DNA of 53,276 bases from a virus (IMGVR_UViG_3300041809_003414:1-53276), one strand, 5' to 3'. Counted from the stretch's first letter, positions 18,801 through 27,075 are shown. Numbers and translations: made by a program. The notes: a model not told the origin generated them from the sequence alone.

Positions 18801-19524
18801 GCCACTGGCGGGCCTTCTCGCCTTCTTTCCCGTTGTCCTCAACGGCGCCCGTCAATCCACGCATCAACCGCTCGAAGATGGAAACGTCCTCGCCCACCGC
18901 GCGGGCGGCAAATCCGAATTGCCCGACCTCTTTCGCAGTCAATCCGGTGCGGAGTTCTGCATCCTTCACCCGGACGCCGTATTCGCCGAGGCTCTTGACC
19001 GCATCCCAAGTAGCGACGGCGAAGCCGGCAATCGCGGTGGCGCCGGCTGCCAGCCCCACTCCGAGAGGGCCAATCTTCGTGAGCAACGATCCCACGGCGC
19101 TGCCAGCGCCTTGGACAGGGCTCTCAATCGATTGTGCGACGCGCTCACCGAAGGTTTGGACGGACCGGGCCTGCTTTTCCAGTACCGCCTCGACATCGAC
19201 TCTTTTTTGAGTTTCGATCATCCGCTCGTAAGAGCGAGTGATGGCATCGATGGCCGCCGGCTCCTTGGCGTACCGCTGAAGGAGGCTGTCCCGCTGCGCG
19301 ATCAGACGGTCGACACCGCTCTTACCGTAGGTCTCAGCCTGCTTTTCCAGCGAGGCGATCAGCCGTTGGATCGACGATCGGGTCTGGTCGGTGATCCGGA
19401 TGACCTTGCCGTGGGACGACTCCGCTTTCTTCTCGAAGGAATCAAGACCAGCGTTGGCCTTGTTCACTACCGGAGTGACTTCGTCCTCGGCTTCGAGAAT
19501 TACGCGTTCTGCTTGATCGCCCAT
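15898..19524 (-). CDS. tail tape measure protein
   Basis: With start MGDQAERVILEAEDEV the product is 1208 residues. The N-terminal third is coiled coil with repeated heptads (about 20-120), followed by a hydrophobic glycine/alanine segment (about 150-190, GVGLAAGATAIAGFAVATW). The middle (about 480-770) is again charged coiled coil. Near the C-terminus (about 1040-1080) lies a Gly-rich hydrophobic stretch (GGPIGALIGGVAGAGIGIG). This is the expected tape measure design: it sets tail length and may help DNA entry. At about 1.5 angstrom per residue the tail would be near 180 nm (inference). It follows the tail tube and chaperone genes, in the usual order. Confidence 0.9.
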   Translation of the reverse strand: MGDQAERVILEAEDEVTPVVNKANAGLDSFEKKAESSHGKVIRITDQTRSSIQRLIASLEKQAETYGKSGVDRLIAQRDSLLQRYAKEPAAIDAITRSYERMIETQKRVDVEAVLEKQARSVQTFGERVAQSIESPVQGAGSAVGSLLTKIGPLGVGLAAGATAIAGFAVATWDAVKSLGEYGVRVKDAELRTGLTAKEVGQFGFAARAVGEDVSIFERLMRGLTGAVEDNGKEGEKARQWLTRFGVDIRAVRTGTEPTSQVLLQVAKGLEGLPPGFDRTRVAMDFFKRAGIEAIPVMDGLRERVDRAKQLGFGITEADVKKYEELNQKAVEFEMKWESAVRSVKAMLVDLASAFGWVLDKIASRPPAPTKASQAEQQQHAARVSSLEAQGVPALQAQMASLQAQMNQYKPGVTDWLKVGVAGVGAYFGLNLPYGKLSSNAQQYGQAASQLQYVKEALDAVTNKPQPHPPLGEPPTSTGDSGFEAAMRQARRELAGTSNDRFAVITAERQEAINEALEKFKGKAGPLVELLKQVYDAKWLKEYNSEQERTSKELNEQSRRWEELKDKSAKASGAAFREDIAEGTRKLEEQSKAVAKLAAEWVKLRDTGESQAIAHQKRMITITGDDPLAILKAQQALDLTEIQQKRQASFSNLSTNPLEAIEERAVAEKQAANAVGELRYQWEEKVAEVRKKADQEAQQMLDQQEKSIEKVAEKLYNTLFTKPKDFGKDLAKTIHQEVLKPVVEGVSGITANVLHPVIYGDDGKGGIAGIFKGLFGGGKPSDPVKVSTDQNTAATIQNTAHIAAMTAVLAGAMGVSAPPVPSATGLPGVSLPSISAPAVSIPTRTGGGGSVGGGGAGSVAVAAGPSFSDLANLPLNHDRLAQMLAMSAPISQTGPNGSFGMAAMANLPMNQDSLSQMIQMAAGGKLQGPGGGSQILANLKSSVWSQKEFTSLQDSGNSDFVSGLGAVAKSPAVGAAGMMLAESGLLGSHQGTWAGVGMGAVGGAAIGFQMGGPIGALIGGVAGAGIGIGEKLAGIESPQKKAHDDIKSIYGVDIPQNSGTIKQVVSIAQSEFGNDIAVAVRSPKVRQLVMLYSEATGQKMPLSASTPYAGSLVESGGNLYQQASFQNNAWHSYQSDLPVLGGLGGSAYPTTPGPNTSSGTGSTYLSLNINGQPITADFVADQSLAAQNASYGRTQQSANLQVPGLMVA

Positions 19525-19525
19525 A

Positions 19526-20053
19526 TCACGCTGCCCGTCTGAGCCCCGAGAAATACAACGCCGCGCCATACTGCCGATAGGCGGTCAACTCCGTGCCTCC
19601 GGCCAGAACCACGAGAGGCCTGTAGTTGATCATTGCCGCGACGACCACGGCGCGATCGCGCGGCGACACTCCCCACTGGTGCTCGCGCTGATTGTTGTAA
19701 AAGGCGATCTGCGAGGCTGTTTGGCTCCGGCCAGGAAATGCCTCATCGAGGAAGCCGATGACGGCACGGTTCTCGTTTACGGTAAGCACCTTGAGGCACC
19801 GCAGAGTGTGACCGCTCCAGGTCCAGTCGCGAATGGGCTGGAGCCCGCGCGCCGCCTTGAAGTCGGGATAACCGCGCCGGCCAGGGAGTCCAGGCTTCAG
19901 TGGCGCCGCCGCCTGGTCGTAGATGTTCTGGCCGCTCTGGATACGGGCTCGAATGACCTCGGCCAGCAAATCACCGAAGCCAAGCATCTCATCGGAGGTG
20001 TAGGGCGAATAGACAAAGCGGGCGTGGCGGATGACAGTTTGGAAGCGTGACAT
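19526..20053 (-). CDS. phage tail/virion assembly protein
   Basis: The 175-residue product begins MSRFQTVIRHARFVYS. It has an N-terminal helix with MLGFGDLLAEVIRARIQSGQNIYDQAA and later GRRGYPDFKAARG, WTWSGHTLRCLKVL, and REHQWGVSPRDRAVVVAAM. The pattern of helix plus PLKPG, RDWTWSGHTL is reminiscent of phage virion morphogenesis proteins, which act in tail completion. It ends one base before the tape measure start. Assignment to that family is tentative. Confidence 0.6.
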   Translation of the reverse strand: MSRFQTVIRHARFVYSPYTSDEMLGFGDLLAEVIRARIQSGQNIYDQAAAPLKPGLPGRRGYPDFKAARGLQPIRDWTWSGHTLRCLKVLTVNENRAVIGFLDEAFPGRSQTASQIAFYNNQREHQWGVSPRDRAVVVAAMINYRPLVVLAGGTELTAYRQYGAALYFSGLRRAA

Positions 20054-20118
20054 TCTGGCAACTCAGGCGGCTGGTGAAGTTGTGGTGATCACAGAGGTCC
20101 GGTTACGATGGATCATTC

Positions 20119-20448
20119 ATGAGACTGCCCAATGGCGAACACGCCATTGTTGATATCCGAAAGCTGCTGGAATACTGCCTGAATACGCAGCACCCGCGTG
20201 GCCGCAACAAGGCACGCGTATTTGCAGCCGTTGGGATCCGAGATACTGATGCGGCGGAACTCAGCGCGGCTCTAAGCGCGGCTGCGCGCGATTCTGAGGC
20301 GTGGCTCGGCTCTGCAAATCCGTATGGCCAGCGATATGTCGTGGATTTTGATTTCATTCGCCAAGACAGAACCATAAGAATACGGAGCACTTGGATCGTG
20401 CGAACCGGTGAAGAGTTGCCGCGGCTGACGAGTTGTTATGTACTGTAA
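20119..20448 (+). CDS. DUF6883 protein, moron
   Basis: The 109-residue protein starts MRLPNGEHAIVDIRKLLEYC and contains NTQHPRGRNKARVF, WLGSANPYGQRYVVDFDF and RTIRIRSTWIVRTGEELPRL, the characteristic blocks of DUF6883. It is followed 14 bases later by a DUF4926 gene on the same strand; I recall this pair as a recurring neighbourhood in cyanobacteria and other bacteria. Some DUF6883 domains occur at toxin-like C-termini, so a toxin-antitoxin or nuclease-like function is possible but unproven. It sits as a plus-strand island in the minus-strand tail operon. Confidence 0.75.
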   Translation: MRLPNGEHAIVDIRKLLEYCLNTQHPRGRNKARVFAAVGIRDTDAAELSAALSAAARDSEAWLGSANPYGQRYVVDFDFIRQDRTIRIRSTWIVRTGEELPRLTSCYVL

Positions 20449-20462
20449 GAGGAAGGTTTGCG

Positions 20463-20681
20463 ATGTCGGAAATTGAGATGCATTCCGTGGTAGCGCTGGT
20501 CGAGGACCTGCCCAAGGAGGGCTTGGTACGCGGCCAGGTCGGAACCGTGGTCGAGACCTGGGCTCCGGGCGTTTACGAGGTTGAGTTCAGCGATGGCGAT
20601 GGCAGAACCTATGCCATGGTCGCGTTGAAGGCTGAGCAACTGATGCGGTTGCATCACGAACCCGTACACCAGGCGGCTTAG
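20463..20681 (+). CDS. DUF4926 protein, moron
   Basis: The 72-residue product starts at MSEIEMHSVVALVEDLP; AGAGGAAGG upstream supports this start over one at 20433. The protein is a small beta barrel of the DUF4926 type: LPKEGLVRGQVGTVVE, then VYEVEFSDGDGRTYA and ALKAEQLM. The partner gene immediately upstream is DUF6883. The compact SH3-like fold and the tight pairing suggest it binds or neutralises its partner; inference. Confidence 0.8.
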   Translation: MSEIEMHSVVALVEDLPKEGLVRGQVGTVVETWAPGVYEVEFSDGDGRTYAMVALKAEQLMRLHHEPVHQAA

Positions 20682-20711
20682 GGTCACTGAAATCTCCGAA
20701 TCTGGGAACCA

Positions 20712-21128
20712 CTACCGGCGCGACAGCTTCCGGATCAGCAACTCCTGGAAGCTCTTTGCATCGCGGTCCTCGGCCGCTATGTGTTCCTTCTGCTCGACGT
20801 CGATCACTTCCATCACGCGGAATTCTTCTTCGGTGATATCGTCGAGCGTGATCGAGAGGCCAATCGCCTTGGCGTTGAACAGCCTGAAGGAACGCCGCAC
20901 CAGGATGCCGTTTGGCGTGTCCATCGCCTCGTCGAGCAGGTTCCTCGGGCAAGCAGGCCCATGGCTCACGTCGATTGCCTTCCAGCCGGCGCCGCAGGCG
21001 GGACAGCCGTCAAGTTCAGTGCTCGCGGAGTAGCCGCATTGCCGGCACCGGAAAACGCGGTCAGGACAGTCTTCCTCTTTCCCGCAGAGCGAGCCCTGCC
21101 GTATGGAGGAACGAATGAGGAATCGCAC
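20712..21128 (-). CDS. zinc-ribbon protein in tail region
   Basis: A GTG start at 21128 preceded by GGAGGG gives 138 residues; the open frame extends far upstream over the chaperone gene but that part has no protein character. Two zinc-binding pairs are visible (FRCRQCGYS, GCPACGAG), plus extra cysteines. The C-terminal half is acidic, with SITLDDITEEEFRVMEV and AAEDRDAKSFQELLIRKL. It sits between the tail chaperone and the tape measure region, where a second chaperone gene often occurs. Function unknown. Confidence 0.65.
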   Translation of the reverse strand: MRFLIRSSIRQGSLCGKEEDCPDRVFRCRQCGYSASTELDGCPACGAGWKAIDVSHGPACPRNLLDEAMDTPNGILVRRSFRLFNAKAIGLSITLDDITEEEFRVMEVIDVEQKEHIAAEDRDAKSFQELLIRKLSRR

Positions 21129-21157
21129 GCCCGGACCCTCCGGGGAGTCGGGCGTCG

Positions 21158-21766
21158 CTATTCCGGGTCGTCGTCGCCCTCGATTGCCAGTTGCGCGATC
21201 ACTTCGGACACGGCAGCGGACTTGTGGATGATAGGCACCGCGGCGACATAGCCGTCGTGTGACACATGCAGCTTGTCGTAGAGCAGGCCGCTCGGCTCCA
21301 GGAACGCTCGCGTCTCGATGGAACGCCGCGCCGCCACCACACTCGTGGAGGCCCGTTCGTGGTCCTGCATCTCCTTGGCGGTCGGCATACGCAATACATG
21401 CGCCACCCGCGCGCCCGGAACCTTCATGTCGATCCGGTAATTGTTTCCCTCGCGGTCGATGCCGGTCACCGCGCACCGCTCGATGCGGCCAATCACCACA
21501 CCAGCCTCGGCGTCGTCGAACTCCGGTCCGTCCTTGTCGGTCCGAACCTTGGCGAACAACTCCGCGTTGATCTTGGGCAGGTCGAGGTCTTCGCTCTGCG
21601 ACTTGCCGCGTCCCAGGAAGTGGCGCACCGTGCGCTGGGCTCGGGCCCAGGCACTCCACTCGTCGTCGGTCGGGAATCTCACCTCGCACCGCTTCTCGCC
21701 GCCCGACAGGATCGGCACCACGATGGGCTTCGTCGCGTCAAATACCGCCTTACTCGTCTGTTCCAT
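21158..21766 (-). CDS. tail assembly chaperone-like protein
   Basis: The 202-residue protein follows the tail tube gene and precedes the tape measure region, the usual place of the tail assembly chaperone. It has no membrane or signal segment. An N-terminal beta part (ATKPIVVPILSGGEKRCEVRFPTDDEW) leads to a helical, acidic middle (QSEDLDLPKINAELFAKV) and a C-terminus ending SEVIAQLAIEGDDDPE. I assign it by position and composition. No slippery heptamer is visible at its end. Confidence 0.6.
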   Translation of the reverse strand: MEQTSKAVFDATKPIVVPILSGGEKRCEVRFPTDDEWSAWARAQRTVRHFLGRGKSQSEDLDLPKINAELFAKVRTDKDGPEFDDAEAGVVIGRIERCAVTGIDREGNNYRIDMKVPGARVAHVLRMPTAKEMQDHERASTSVVAARRSIETRAFLEPSGLLYDKLHVSHDGYVAAVPIIHKSAAVSEVIAQLAIEGDDDPE

Positions 21767-21803
21767 AGTGACCTCTCAAAATCGGTAGAATTCACCTCGG
21801 GAC

Positions 21804-22841
21804 CTACGCCGCCGCCTGGCATATGCCGGACTGGGGCGTCGTGATCGACATGGTCACCAAGCCATTGGTCGGATCGTAAAGTTGCGTGCCGGTGACCTGC
21901 ATTGTCGCAATGCCATCGGTGTTGGAAAGCTCGGCCGTAGCGAAAGCCATCTTTTGAATCGCCATGGAAAAGCTGTTGTTTGCATCCCGAGTAAACGTGA
22001 TCGTGGCCGGCCCGGTCGTCTGGTTGATCAAGTTGGTGTATTCCAACGAGCCCGACTGGACACGCACCACAAACTGGACGGCGAACGAACGGTCGCCCCA
22101 CTCGAAGCGTCCCTGGATTTGATAGCCATCCTGCGCCCCCGATCCGGGGAAGAAGCCGGGCCGAAAATTGTTTTCCCAGGAAGCGTCGAGGGAAACGAAC
22201 TGCTTTCCGCTTCCGCCGGTGAGGTAGTTGATGCCATTGATCGTCAACGCGCTCACCATGCTGGCGTTGAACTCATGCGTCGTCGCCACCGCTGGCAACG
22301 TCACGCCACTGGGTGTGGTGTACTGGCCGGTGGCAACGCACTCGCACGAGCACGTCGCGCTGGAGCGACCGGGCGAATTCTTGATGGCCAGCTTCCATCC
22401 TTTGATCGCGCAGCCCACCAGAATTTCATCGAGCACCGCCGAGCCGCCGGGCCGAATCTGCTGAACAAACGAGAAGTACGGCAACTCCAGGCCGGTGGGA
22501 TTGGTGGCGCCCAACGCCGGCACAACGATGTAGCTGTACGGCGAGGCGCTACCGGCGACGGTCACGTTCCCGAGCGAAAACGCCATCACCCATGCCAGGA
22601 ACTCCGACGAGCAGTACTTCGAAATCTCGTAGGTCGGCATGTTGTAGTGCGATTTGAACAGTTGCGTCGGGAATTCGTGTCCCTTGCCGACTTCCGCCCG
22701 ATCGTCTTCATTCACAGGGACCTTGGCCCAAGGTTTCGTGTTCAGATTTGTGTGCCGCCAGATGGCCGTCGTGTTCGGCGTAATGATATTGGTCTGCTGG
22801 CCATAGCTCCAGCCATCCATCAGTTCGTTGATGTTAGCCAC
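21804..22841 (-). CDS. major tail tube protein
   Basis: The 345-residue protein begins MANINELMDGWSYGQQTNII and contains WRHTNLNTKPWAKVPVNEDDRAEVGKG style sequence, a long beta-rich body, and the final LVTMSITTPQSG. This agrees with the tail tube protein family of siphoviruses: strands, GSG turns and a C-terminal strand-rich domain. Its place directly downstream of the connector genes and upstream of the tail chaperone supports the call. It polymerises into the tail tube around the tape measure. Confidence 0.8.
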   Translation of the reverse strand: MANINELMDGWSYGQQTNIITPNTTAIWRHTNLNTKPWAKVPVNEDDRAEVGKGHEFPTQLFKSHYNMPTYEISKYCSSEFLAWVMAFSLGNVTVAGSASPYSYIVVPALGATNPTGLELPYFSFVQQIRPGGSAVLDEILVGCAIKGWKLAIKNSPGRSSATCSCECVATGQYTTPSGVTLPAVATTHEFNASMVSALTINGINYLTGGSGKQFVSLDASWENNFRPGFFPGSGAQDGYQIQGRFEWGDRSFAVQFVVRVQSGSLEYTNLINQTTGPATITFTRDANNSFSMAIQKMAFATAELSNTDGIATMQVTGTQLYDPTNGLVTMSITTPQSGICQAAA

Positions 22842-22876
22842 TTAACCGGCCCTCCTCGTCGAGATCAATGCCATGA

Positions 22877-23041
22877 CTATTTCGCCTCCTTGAGAGCAGC
22901 TACGGGTTTCGCCGGCGAGGACGGCGGCGGCACCTGGTGCCACCCCGCCGCCAAATATGGCGTCAGAATTGCGGCAGTTGCCTGGACCTCCTTAATCTCG
23001 TCGCCTTGTGGGGATTCTAAATAGATCACGGGAGCGCTCAT
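22877..23041 (-). CDS. small phage protein, tail region
   Basis: A 54-residue frame starts MSAPVIYLESPQGDEIKEV with ATG and ends in a lysine-containing helix (AALKEAK). It fills the gap between the tail completion gene and the tail tube gene, on the late strand. A proline cluster (VPPPSSPAKP) separates an N-terminal strand/helix from the C-terminus. No family is recognised; the codon use and clean fit between neighbours make it credible. Confidence 0.6.
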   Translation of the reverse strand: MSAPVIYLESPQGDEIKEVQATAAILTPYLAAGWHQVPPPSSPAKPVAALKEAK

Positions 23042-23069
23042 CTCTGTCCTCGATCCGGCAGCAACCGGC

Positions 23070-23567
23070 TTATGGGTTGTAGGATTCGATCAGCCGCACC
23101 GGAACCTCGAAGTATTCGAAGGTCGCGCCGTCCGCGCTGATCACGATGGTGTTGCGCCTGGCCGACGGCAAGTAAAAGTCCATCGGTTCGCAGTTCGGGT
23201 CCACCTGGGTATGCAGCATCCTGAGAGTTCCGCCCTGCGGAATGTCGTTCACGATCCAATTGAAAATGTCCTCGTAGCCGACGCTCGGGGTTTCGGGCGC
23301 GCGAAGGTAGAGCGCGAAGTCGTGAACGAAAACCAGGGCGTTACCGAGTCTGCCCGGTGCGGTGCCATGCCACGCGATCAGAATCGATCCAGGCGGCATC
23401 GAAAGGATGGCCAATCGGACGTTGTTCTGCGTGGGCTGGCAGAAGACGGTGGTGTTCTCCGAGTAGAACTGAATCGAGCCGGCGTTGCCGCCCAGTGCTT
23501 CCATCAGATTGGGCAACGCCTGAAGCGCGGTCACCCACTCCGCGAGGATGGTTTTGGGGTTGATCAC
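23070..23567 (-). CDS. tail terminator / completion protein
   Basis: A GTG start that overlaps the upstream stop codon (GTGA) gives 165 residues: VINPKTILAEWVTALQALPN onward. A helix is followed by strands with IQFYSENTTVFCQPTQNN, SILIAWHGTAPG, WKHDFALYLRA style elements and a C-terminal FEYFEVPVRLIESYNP. The position after the gpFII-like gene and before the tail tube matches the tail terminator (gpU-like) or neck protein of siphoviruses. The specific family is not certain. Confidence 0.65.
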   Translation of the reverse strand: MINPKTILAEWVTALQALPNLMEALGGNAGSIQFYSENTTVFCQPTQNNVRLAILSMPPGSILIAWHGTAPGRLGNALVFVHDFALYLRAPETPSVGYEDIFNWIVNDIPQGGTLRMLHTQVDPNCEPMDFYLPSARRNTIVISADGATFEYFEVPVRLIESYNP

Positions 23568-23893
23568 TGCTGTGGCTGGAGGGTCAGGGTTACGTGGACC
23601 ATCCCATACGGATCGGGCTGGCGGACCGTGCTCACCACAAATTGCGATTCCCACGCGGTAACGGCATCACCGCGTAGTGGCGTGTTCGGAAGGTCGGCCG
23701 GGTTAATTTCGACCTCCTCCATGCTGGCCACCGCGCCCGCCTCCATCCGCTCGCGGAGACGGCGAACTACCGTGATCGTCAGCGGAGAGCCGACTGGCTT
23801 ACCCGCCTGCATCGGCTGGTATACCACCGGCTCGCCGAAGGCGTTTTGCAGGATGCTGTTCACATCCGCGCTGATCGCAAACCAGTCAGACAT
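23564..23893 (-). CDS. head-tail joining protein, gpFII-like
   Basis: The 109-residue protein matches the lambda gpFII layout: N-terminal helix (DVNSILQNAFGEPVVYQP), an extended strand region (LTITVVRRLRERM), then LRGDAVTAWESQFVVSTV and PYGMVHVTLTL, where gpFII has LRRGD and a C-terminal beta strand. gpFII joins the head completion plug to the tail. It lies between the capsid decoration gene and the tail terminator, as expected. Confidence 0.7.
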   Translation of the reverse strand: MSDWFAISADVNSILQNAFGEPVVYQPMQAGKPVGSPLTITVVRRLRERMEAGAVASMEEVEINPADLPNTPLRGDAVTAWESQFVVSTVRQPDPYGMVHVTLTLQPQQ

Positions 23894-23964
23894 GGGTTTC
23901 CGGGAGAAAAAAGTGGCGGAATGGCAGCCGCCCCGAAGGCAGATACAAGGAGCAATCGGCGAAA

Positions 23965-24759
23965 CTACTGCAGCGTCACGACGGAATAGAACACGGTCAC
24001 GACCATGATGCCGTTGCCAGCAGTGAACGGCGCGGTGCCGTTGGTGATATTCAATCCGGCGGCAACCGGCGGCTGCACGACAGCGGACGGAACCGGCAGA
24101 ACGTTGAGACTCTGCGCCGCCGCAGTGACGGTCGCGGCGGGAATATTGGAGGAGTGCGGCGTAACCCCACCACCCTGATACGGGAGGCTGACCGCGCCGC
24201 CCCCGGCGAACTGAACGGTGCCCGGCTTGACCTCAACCGCAATCTGGTCGATGACCAACGCTTGGCCGGCAGCCGGCGCCGGCAGGATATTGACCGGTGC
24301 GGCGTTCATCCCCATGATCTGGGCAGCAGTGAGGGCGACGACCGCCTTTTGAAGCACAGACGGATCGAGATCGGCCGAGCCCACCGGGGTGAATCCGGTC
24401 GGGACCAGACGCACGCGCACGGTAAAATCGGTGGTCGCCCCACCAGGCGCCGCAGTTCCGCTGGCCTGGTCCAGCACCGCGAACCCGATTTCCTTGGTCG
24501 ACCCGCCCGTCGCCGTTAGCGTGTTGGCGGTGGTCAACTGCTGGTTGTTGTCCCAGTAGACCTTGGCGCCCGACACAAACGTACTGCCGTCCTTCGCCAA
24601 GTCGAAGACGCCCTCGACTACCAGTTCGCTGGAATCGCCGGGGTTCTGATTGTTGACCGAAACGCCGAAGACGTTGCCCACCTGGCAGCCGCCCCCACTC
24701 AGCAGAGCATAGGGCGCGGTCACAGTCAGGGTGTTACCTTTCTGAACGTAATTCTGCAT
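23965..24759 (-). CDS. capsid decoration-like protein (DUF2190)
   Basis: The start MQNYVQKGNTLTVTAPYALL gives 264 residues. The N-terminal 120 residues carry the DUF2190 pattern found beside phage capsid genes: GNTLTVTAPYALLSGGGCQVGNVFGVSV, then VEGVFDLAKD and VYWDN, then EIGFAVLDQASG and VRVRLVPTG. The C-terminal half (about 130-264) is an added Ala/Val/Pro-rich beta region. The gene lies directly after the capsid fusion gene, consistent with a head cement or decoration protein. Confidence 0.75.
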   Translation of the reverse strand: MQNYVQKGNTLTVTAPYALLSGGGCQVGNVFGVSVNNQNPGDSSELVVEGVFDLAKDGSTFVSGAKVYWDNNQQLTTANTLTATGGSTKEIGFAVLDQASGTAAPGGATTDFTVRVRLVPTGFTPVGSADLDPSVLQKAVVALTAAQIMGMNAAPVNILPAPAAGQALVIDQIAVEVKPGTVQFAGGGAVSLPYQGGGVTPHSSNIPAATVTAAAQSLNVLPVPSAVVQPPVAAGLNITNGTAPFTAGNGIMVVTVFYSVVTLQ

Positions 24760-24831
24760 TTTGGAATCTCCCTTGAGTTGTGGGGAGGGCGGTGTGTGCC
24801 GCCCCACCGGTTGTTTCGTCTCAGTGCTGCT

Positions 24832-27066
24832 CTACTCGCCGGCGTTTCGCTGCATGCCGCGATAGTCGATTCCGGCCGCACCGAAGTCCATGCGGGCCTT
24901 GATCTCAATACCGTCGATCTCGAAGCCCTGCTTGGTTTCGACGAATACGCCCTGCTGGCCCTCGAGGTAGCAGTACTCCACTGTGTCGATCTGCGCGGGA
25001 TCGGCGATCAGATACCAGCCACTCGCGCTCGCCGCATCCAAACGCGGCTCGACGATGGGCACCAAGCTGCGCACCCACTCCGGAACCACAGCTGTCGCGG
25101 TAGCGGAAGCGATGTTAATGGGATACACGAGCTGGAGCGCATAAGTTTCGAGCGCGGTCGGCACCGCGAGAAACCGCGGAACCAGATTGAGCGGGGTGCC
25201 CTGCGGTCCCTTCTGCTGCCGCATCGATTTGCGACCTTCGCCCAAAGCGAACAGCGGTCCCGTGCCAGCCGGAGTGCCGCCGTTTACGGTGGGATCGATG
25301 CTGCTGCCGGTACCGCTGAGCAGGTTGTTGTGAGCAACGGCGAAGAGCGCCGTGGCGATCTTGTCCCCGGCATAGATAGCCGCCGGATTGGAGGTGATGA
25401 TGCCCCACACCGTATCTGACTCCAGCCGCGCGGCAGCGACGCCCAGCAGAGCGGGGACGCGGGTGAACGCCTGCAGGTCGTCGTTGATGATGACCTTGCG
25501 AGTCAGCGCCACGATCTCGCCGTAAGTGGCGAGTGCGTAGCTGATGTTGTTGTCAGTGAGCAGCGCACGATGGTACTCGCCCTTTTCATTCAGCTTCTGT
25601 AGAGACGGTGCATCGGCCAGCATCACCCGATTGATAGGCTTGAAGTCGGCCGCCGTCATCTGCCGGCAGAACGGCTGGAAGGTGCGGGGATAGGCTTCGT
25701 ATCCCTGACGCAGGGTCTTGTTGGCAACATTCGCGAGAATTGCCGGGAAGTCGGAGGTCGACTCGGCGCCATCAAAGAACTCCACGCCGCGCGACGGGGC
25801 GCGGAGCGCCAGTTCCGCGATACGGCGCGCGTCCATTCCCCTGGGATCGATGCCCTTGAGTTGCAGAAACTCTTTGGCCATCTCGATGAGTTTGAAGTTG
25901 CGGTATTCCCGCCCCATCTCCTCGGCCTGCGCTTGCTGTTTCTCTCCACATCCGCCCAGGAATTGGCCGCTTACCGGGTGGCGATTTAAGAAGAAACGGC
26001 TATCGGCCCTCAGGAGCAACGACATCTGCATGCAACCGAGCCGCTTCTCCACGGCGTCGCCGCCGCGGCCGCTGCTCGCGGCGCCGACGGGGGTAATCGG
26101 CGGCTCCGCGCCCTTCTTCGCGAGCTTGTTGAGAATCTCCTTGCCCGCCACGTCGGCCGAGACGCCCTTCGCGATGAACTGGCTAATGAGAGTCTTGTCG
26201 ACGCCCTGGATGGTGCCCAGCGCCTCGATATCGGCGACGCGCTTGCGTTCGGCTTGGACCGCCTCTTCCCGCGCGGCGGCCAAAGCCTGTTCGTCTATTA
26301 CACGGGCTTCCGTGCCCGTCTCCTGCGCCGTCTCAGGCATTGCAGGTTTCTCCTTTCGCGGGCTAATTGCCCGAAGTGCATCCAACACGCCGGAGTCCGG
26401 CGTGCCGAAAACCGCGATTTCCCCGGTGGGTTGGGCACTGAGAAAACACGTATTGAAATCGGCCGGCACCGTGCAGGGGGAGATCTCGAACGGCTCCCAA
26501 TCAGTGGCCGTAAACATGCCGACTTCCTGGTTGTTCAGGTACGGCGGCTTTCCCTCCGGCAGGCCCTCGGTCTGCATGTCGGTCTTTTCCCGCTTATAAA
26601 TAAAGGTGCCGAAGCTGAGGTTCTGAAGGATGCCGGTGCTGGCCTTCCGGAACATCTCGGTCGCGTCCGGATCACCCATGTCGAACTGCAGCGTGGCCAT
26701 CCCCTTGTCGCCGTTCGGCCAGGCCCGCCGCACCACGCCCACCTGGGCCCGCGTGCCAACCTTGCCGGCTACCAGCGATTTGAAATCGTCGCCGGTAAAA
26801 TGGGTATCGAAGACCGGCGCACCGTTGTTCAGCCGGTCGAAGCGACAGCCGTCCATCGAGAGCTTCAGCATGTACGGCTCGCCGGTGGAGCGATCGATCC
26901 TGGGTACGAATGCCCCGCTGTACCAGACGACGTCGATGGTTCCATCCTTGGCATTCGCGGTCGACGGTAGCACCTGCGCATCGGCAGCGAACACTTCCGA
27001 GTTCGGCGCGGCGGGCGGTGGCGCGCCCGTGTCCCTGTGCAAGTATTCGGTTGTGAGAAGCGGCAT
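24832..27066 (-). CDS. prohead protease-major capsid fusion protein
   Basis: The 744-residue product contains both a maturation protease and the capsid. Residues about 1-230 look like the prohead protease (PVFDTHFTGDDFKSLVAGKV, LQNLSFGTFIYKRE, and DWEPFEISPCTVPAD with the conserved Ser/Cys-like region). A helical linker (about 245-330, REEAVQAERKRVADIEAL) resembles a scaffold. The C-terminal part (about 370-744) is the capsid, with ADFKPINRVMLAD, ITNDDLQAFTRVP style elements and a strongly conserved end. Fused protease-capsid proteins are a known but uncommon arrangement. They release capsid subunits during head maturation. Confidence 0.85.
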   Translation of the reverse strand: MPLLTTEYLHRDTGAPPPAAPNSEVFAADAQVLPSTANAKDGTIDVVWYSGAFVPRIDRSTGEPYMLKLSMDGCRFDRLNNGAPVFDTHFTGDDFKSLVAGKVGTRAQVGVVRRAWPNGDKGMATLQFDMGDPDATEMFRKASTGILQNLSFGTFIYKREKTDMQTEGLPEGKPPYLNNQEVGMFTATDWEPFEISPCTVPADFNTCFLSAQPTGEIAVFGTPDSGVLDALRAISPRKEKPAMPETAQETGTEARVIDEQALAAAREEAVQAERKRVADIEALGTIQGVDKTLISQFIAKGVSADVAGKEILNKLAKKGAEPPITPVGAASSGRGGDAVEKRLGCMQMSLLLRADSRFFLNRHPVSGQFLGGCGEKQQAQAEEMGREYRNFKLIEMAKEFLQLKGIDPRGMDARRIAELALRAPSRGVEFFDGAESTSDFPAILANVANKTLRQGYEAYPRTFQPFCRQMTAADFKPINRVMLADAPSLQKLNEKGEYHRALLTDNNISYALATYGEIVALTRKVIINDDLQAFTRVPALLGVAAARLESDTVWGIITSNPAAIYAGDKIATALFAVAHNNLLSGTGSSIDPTVNGGTPAGTGPLFALGEGRKSMRQQKGPQGTPLNLVPRFLAVPTALETYALQLVYPINIASATATAVVPEWVRSLVPIVEPRLDAASASGWYLIADPAQIDTVEYCYLEGQQGVFVETKQGFEIDGIEIKARMDFGAAGIDYRGMQRNAGE

Positions 27067-27075
27067 AGTTTGCGC

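Noticed and set aside
21128-21200. programmed frameshift between chaperone and zinc-ribbon gene
   Set aside because: The second frame is open across the chaperone, as in lambda G/GT, but no slippery heptamer is seen and a GTG with GGAGGG starts the second gene independently.
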